This document shows positions 52,091 through 54,342 of a stretch of DNA of 54,342 bases, piece by piece. The stretch lies in contig CAZPHH010000024.1 of the NCBI GenBank assembly GCA_964586145.1, positions 1 to 54,342 on the forward strand, written 5' to 3'. The notes under the pieces are model-generated. The model was not told the origin of the DNA. It did not search any database and saw nothing but the letters and a program-made list of their open reading frames with translations. Origin of the DNA: JAFGJQ01 sp964586145 (GTDB taxonomy: Bacteria > Planctomycetota > Phycisphaerae > UBA1845). The number at the start of each line of letters is the position of its first letter. The stretch's first letter is position 1. Made by a program: the position numbers and the translations under genes.

Positions 52091-53122
52091 TCAATCGGCG
52101 TTTGGGGGCGGGCTGGCGCGGGGCAATCGAATGCGCGGAAGGTCGTGCTTTCGCGTCCGCAGACGAATGTATTCGCCCACGTATCCCACCATGCGTGCGT
52201 GGTAGAAGGCGATGACGAGCGGGAGCGTGATGAGGGTTTCCCACGGGGTTTTCGCCTTGCGGAGCAGCTCGTTGTACAGGATGGCGGCGAGGAAAAACGC
52301 GGCGCACGCGGCCGGTACGAGGCCGAGCCGCACGTCCAGCGCCACGAGCGGCAGCGTGATCCACGCCAGGAACAAGGGAACGAGTTCCACGCGGGGCGGC
52401 AGGCAGTACTTGTAGCCGAGCCGGGCGGCCGAGACGCCGCCGCGATACCCCTGGCGGAAGAATGACCCCCGCGTATACCGATGGTGGTGAACGACAACGG
52501 CGTCGTGTACGACTCGTTGCTCGTATCCGGCGGCTCGGAGCGTCAGGAAGAGTCCTTCCTCGTCGCCGCGGCCGGAGACACAGGAATCCGGCGTGATTCC
52601 CGCGCGATCCTCGTCCAGGCGGAATCGATCGAGGATATCCCGGCGAATGCACATGTTGCAGCCGACAAGGCGGGTGGCGTGGATGCGGCCTGAGACCCGC
52701 TGTGTCCCCTTCAATGCCATCTCGTACAGGTTGGTCGGAGGAGCAGTCTCGACTCGTCCCGTCACCGCAGCGATCCGTTCGCAAGTGAACGGTCGAACCA
52801 GCCGCTCAAGCCACGACGGTTCGGGAAAGGCGTCGTCGTCCAGGAACGCCACCAGCTCACCCCTGCTCTCGTGAATGCCGCGATTGCGGCTTGGGTTGGC
52901 CCCAAGCTGCGGGTCGTTTCGAAACCAACGAAACGGCATGCTCGTTTGCGCCTGCTCATACTCGGCAAGCCACTGCGAAGTGGAATCAGTGGACGCGTCA
53001 TCCACCACAATGATCTCAAAGGCGTTGTGCGTCTGGGCTGCCAGGGCCTTCACACAGCATTGGAGATCGGAGAGGCGATTCCGGGTGGGGACGACAACGG
53101 AAACGAAGCGCTCTGGTTCCAT
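52091..53122 (-). CDS. GT2 family glycosyltransferase with C-terminal membrane helices
   Basis: 343 aa from ATG 53122, which starts at the first strand (MEPERFVSVVVPTRNRLSDL). Then FEIIVVDDASTDSTSQWL, GANPSRNRGI, and DXD in LVAFLDDDAFPEP. GCNMCIRRDIL and RGDEEGLFLTLRAAGYE follow. The C-terminus has hydrophobic segments (VELVPLFLAWITLPLVAL; ACAAFFLAAIL). Convergent with the GT-C-like gene, 25 bp apart. It may glycosylate a surface protein or lipid in concert with that gene. Confidence 0.9.
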   Translation of the reverse strand: MEPERFVSVVVPTRNRLSDLQCCVKALAAQTHNAFEIIVVDDASTDSTSQWLAEYEQAQTSMPFRWFRNDPQLGANPSRNRGIHESRGELVAFLDDDAFPEPSWLERLVRPFTCERIAAVTGRVETAPPTNLYEMALKGTQRVSGRIHATRLVGCNMCIRRDILDRFRLDEDRAGITPDSCVSGRGDEEGLFLTLRAAGYEQRVVHDAVVVHHHRYTRGSFFRQGYRGGVSAARLGYKYCLPPRVELVPLFLAWITLPLVALDVRLGLVPAACAAFFLAAILYNELLRKAKTPWETLITLPLVIAFYHARMVGYVGEYIRLRTRKHDLPRIRLPRASPPPNAD

Positions 53123-53533
53123 TGAGTCTGCGTTCTTATTTGACGGAGGTCGTCCTGTCAAGCTGCGCGTCGCAAGGGACCACGGGGGGCACCGCGGAAG
53201 AAGTGCCAGGCCTGCGAAGGTCAGAAAGCTGTCTGTTGCAGCGCACTGAGCAGGCGAACGGGCCGTTCCGGGCTTGATTCCAAGTGTGCGCCTTGGTAGA
53301 ATTGTACGAGGATGCAGTGGGGGCAGGGGCGGCTGGGAGTTGGAACATGACAGCGTTCCGAATCCATCCAGGGTGCGCAATGACGTTCCGTGGATCGCCG
53401 CGCGGAGGGTATGCCGCCTCACCTCGTTCGAGGGGACAAAGGACATTAAGCTGCGGGAGGAGTGCGGGTAATCACGCCCACTTGTGTCGTTGGCGTGTTG
53501 GAGTGTCGGAGTGAATTCGCTGGAGGACAGACG
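53123..53533. other. Upstream region of the PEP-CTERM gene
   Basis: 411 bp without a recognisable gene. It includes the promoter at 53274-53302 and a leader of about 225 nt with a 12-codon frame from ATG 53313, which lacks a convincing binding site. GCTGGAGGAC close to the start codon repeats the sequence before the beta-helix lipoprotein at 34670. Confidence 0.4.
53274..53302 (+). promoter_or_regulatory. Promoter candidate for the PEP-CTERM gene
   Basis: TTGATT at 53274-53279 and TAGAAT at 53297-53302 are separated by 17 nt: four and five matches to the two consensus boxes. The leader to the ATG at 53534 would be about 225 nt. Confidence 0.5.
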
Positions 53534-54175
53534 ATGAAGTCGCACGGGAACAAGACATGGGTCGTGGGTTGTGTCGTGGCATTCGCGGTTTGCGCGGTTA
53601 GTGTGTCGGCAGTACCCAATCTGCCGTTTTCCGATTTCGATGACGGATCGACTCAAGGTTGGACGGCTGTTGAGCCTTTTGGGGGCACATTGTCGCTTGT
53701 GACAACCGGCGGAAACCCGGGCGGGTGGCTGTACGCGACGGATACGGTCAGCGGGGGAGGGTGGCTCCAGATCGCGGGCCCTCCGGAATTCAGCGGTGAT
53801 CTTAGCGTCTATGATGGAGTCAGTTGGGATGAAATCGCTGTTCCCCAGCCGAGCGGGATCCAAACGCTATCGATCACGGTGGTGCTCCAGAAATCGAGCA
53901 GTGAGCGGCTTTTGTACTATGGCGAGATTGGGCCGGTAGGCGTCTGGCACAGCCGATACGTGCCATTTGATCCTGAGTTGTGGGTTCCTTCTACACCGTC
54001 CGTATCGTTCGAGGACGTGATACACGACTGCACCTTGACCTTCAATATGGACTGCTGGGCGGGCCTGGGGCCGGAGTCCGGGATCGACAATATTCGTCTG
54101 GTGCCGGAGCCGTCGATGGGGTTGCCTGGTCTGGCGGTGCTGGTGCTGGTTGCACGGCGGCGTCGAATGGGCTGA
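53534..54175 (+). CDS. PEP-CTERM protein with laminin-B-like domain
   Basis: 213 aa. ATG 53534 has GGAGG 7 nt upstream. Signal peptide of about 27 aa (VVAFAVCAVSVSA). The mature part has DFDDGSTQGW, NPGGWLYATD, a pre-strand ending AGPPEFSGDL, and AGLGPESGIDNIRLV, which resembles the laminin B fold used in surface and matrix proteins. The C-terminus is a PEP-CTERM tail: VPEPS, a short hydrophobic segment, then ARRRRMG. Such proteins are exported, held at the membrane and cut by exosortase; the one at 35755 is the obvious candidate. The role is unknown, probably in the envelope or matrix. Confidence 0.88.
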   Translation: MKSHGNKTWVVGCVVAFAVCAVSVSAVPNLPFSDFDDGSTQGWTAVEPFGGTLSLVTTGGNPGGWLYATDTVSGGGWLQIAGPPEFSGDLSVYDGVSWDEIAVPQPSGIQTLSITVVLQKSSSERLLYYGEIGPVGVWHSRYVPFDPELWVPSTPSVSFEDVIHDCTLTFNMDCWAGLGPESGIDNIRLVPEPSMGLPGLAVLVLVARRRRMG

Positions 54176-54206
54176 TCGAAGACCGCACGTGGAGTGAGTC
54201 TGATGC

Positions 54207-54231
54207 GGGGCCGTGAGTGCGTCACGGCCCC
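54207..54231 (+). terminator. Perfect hairpin downstream of the PEP-CTERM gene
   Basis: GGGGCCGTGA at 54207-54216 pairs exactly with TCACGGCCCC at 54222-54231, with loop GTGCG. It lies 31 bp past the stop. No T-run follows, so it may be a factor-assisted terminator or a 3'-end stabiliser. Confidence 0.5.
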
Positions 54232-54342
54232 GTGTTCGTCCCCGGGGCTGTCGGCGACAGGGATGCGGGGATGTGTGGGGTAGGGTTTGAAAGTGGTGGG
54301 GGAGAGGTTTGTCGGAAGGCGTGGACGCGCAGCGGCATGGGC

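Noticed and set aside
1..54342. tRNA, rRNA, insertion sequence or transposase genes
   Set aside because: I looked in the intergenic stretches for T-loop-like motifs, terminal inverted repeats and transposase frames and found none that I could support by eye.

Overview
The window is high-GC DNA with dense, mostly co-directional genes, many GTG starts and strong GGAG-type ribosome binding sites. The combination of an exosortase with a PEP-CTERM protein, lipoproteins carrying Cys-rich 'DGLFCNG' repeats, a GlmU-like nucleotidyltransferase and a tgt-yajC pair points to a Planctomycetota bacterium (perhaps Phycisphaerae-like). That assignment is inference from gene content. A run of 100 N at 33222-33321 shows this is a scaffolded draft assembly.

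Layout. (1) 375-2294, minus: a secreted subtilase. It is followed by about 830 bp without a recognisable gene. (2) 3125-27913, plus: a 25-kb exopolysaccharide (EPS) operon. In order: heparinase II/III, a degenerate sugar nucleotidyltransferase, a Wzz/BY-kinase chain-length regulator, an initiating phosphoglycosyltransferase, a Wza-type export lipoprotein, an alpha/alpha-toroid-like protein, a WecG/TagA transferase, an O-antigen ligase/polymerase-like protein, a sulfotransferase, a flippase, two GT4 enzymes, a deacetylase-like protein, a GT4-CapA fusion, a CapK/PaaK adenylate-forming enzyme, a GT2 and a sulfatase-superfamily protein. Seven junctions are 4-nt ATGA/GTGA overlaps, so translation is probably coupled. 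(3) 27934-34670, minus: two related right-handed beta-helix lipoproteins. The second is interrupted by the assembly gap. (4) 35061-37696, plus: EpsI, exosortase and a GT2. (5) 37786-39253, minus: a GNAT acetyltransferase and a beta-propeller-like protein. (6) 39447-44806, plus: a GlmU-like protein, then a three-gene SPFH cassette whose first gene fuses a CSC-motif metal permease to an HflK-like domain. (7) 44812-48848: YbaK, an IMPase-family phosphatase, YajC, Tgt and an EIIA-type protein with a DNA-binding domain. (8) 48870-53122: two GT2 enzymes around a large multi-membrane GT-C-like protein. (9) 53534-54175: a laminin-B-like PEP-CTERM protein, a likely exosortase substrate.

How they fit together. 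Region 2 looks like a complete Wzx/Wzy-type route: initiation on lipid, stepwise glycosylation, sulfation and other modification, flipping, polymerisation, length control and export. The exosortase and PEP-CTERM protein fit the known association of exosortases with EPS loci. The beta-helix lipoproteins may bind or modify the polymer outside the cell. The permease-HflK/HflC/HflK cassette is the most unusual arrangement: it ties a putative metal or metalloid permease physically to a membrane-scaffold (prohibitin-family) complex.
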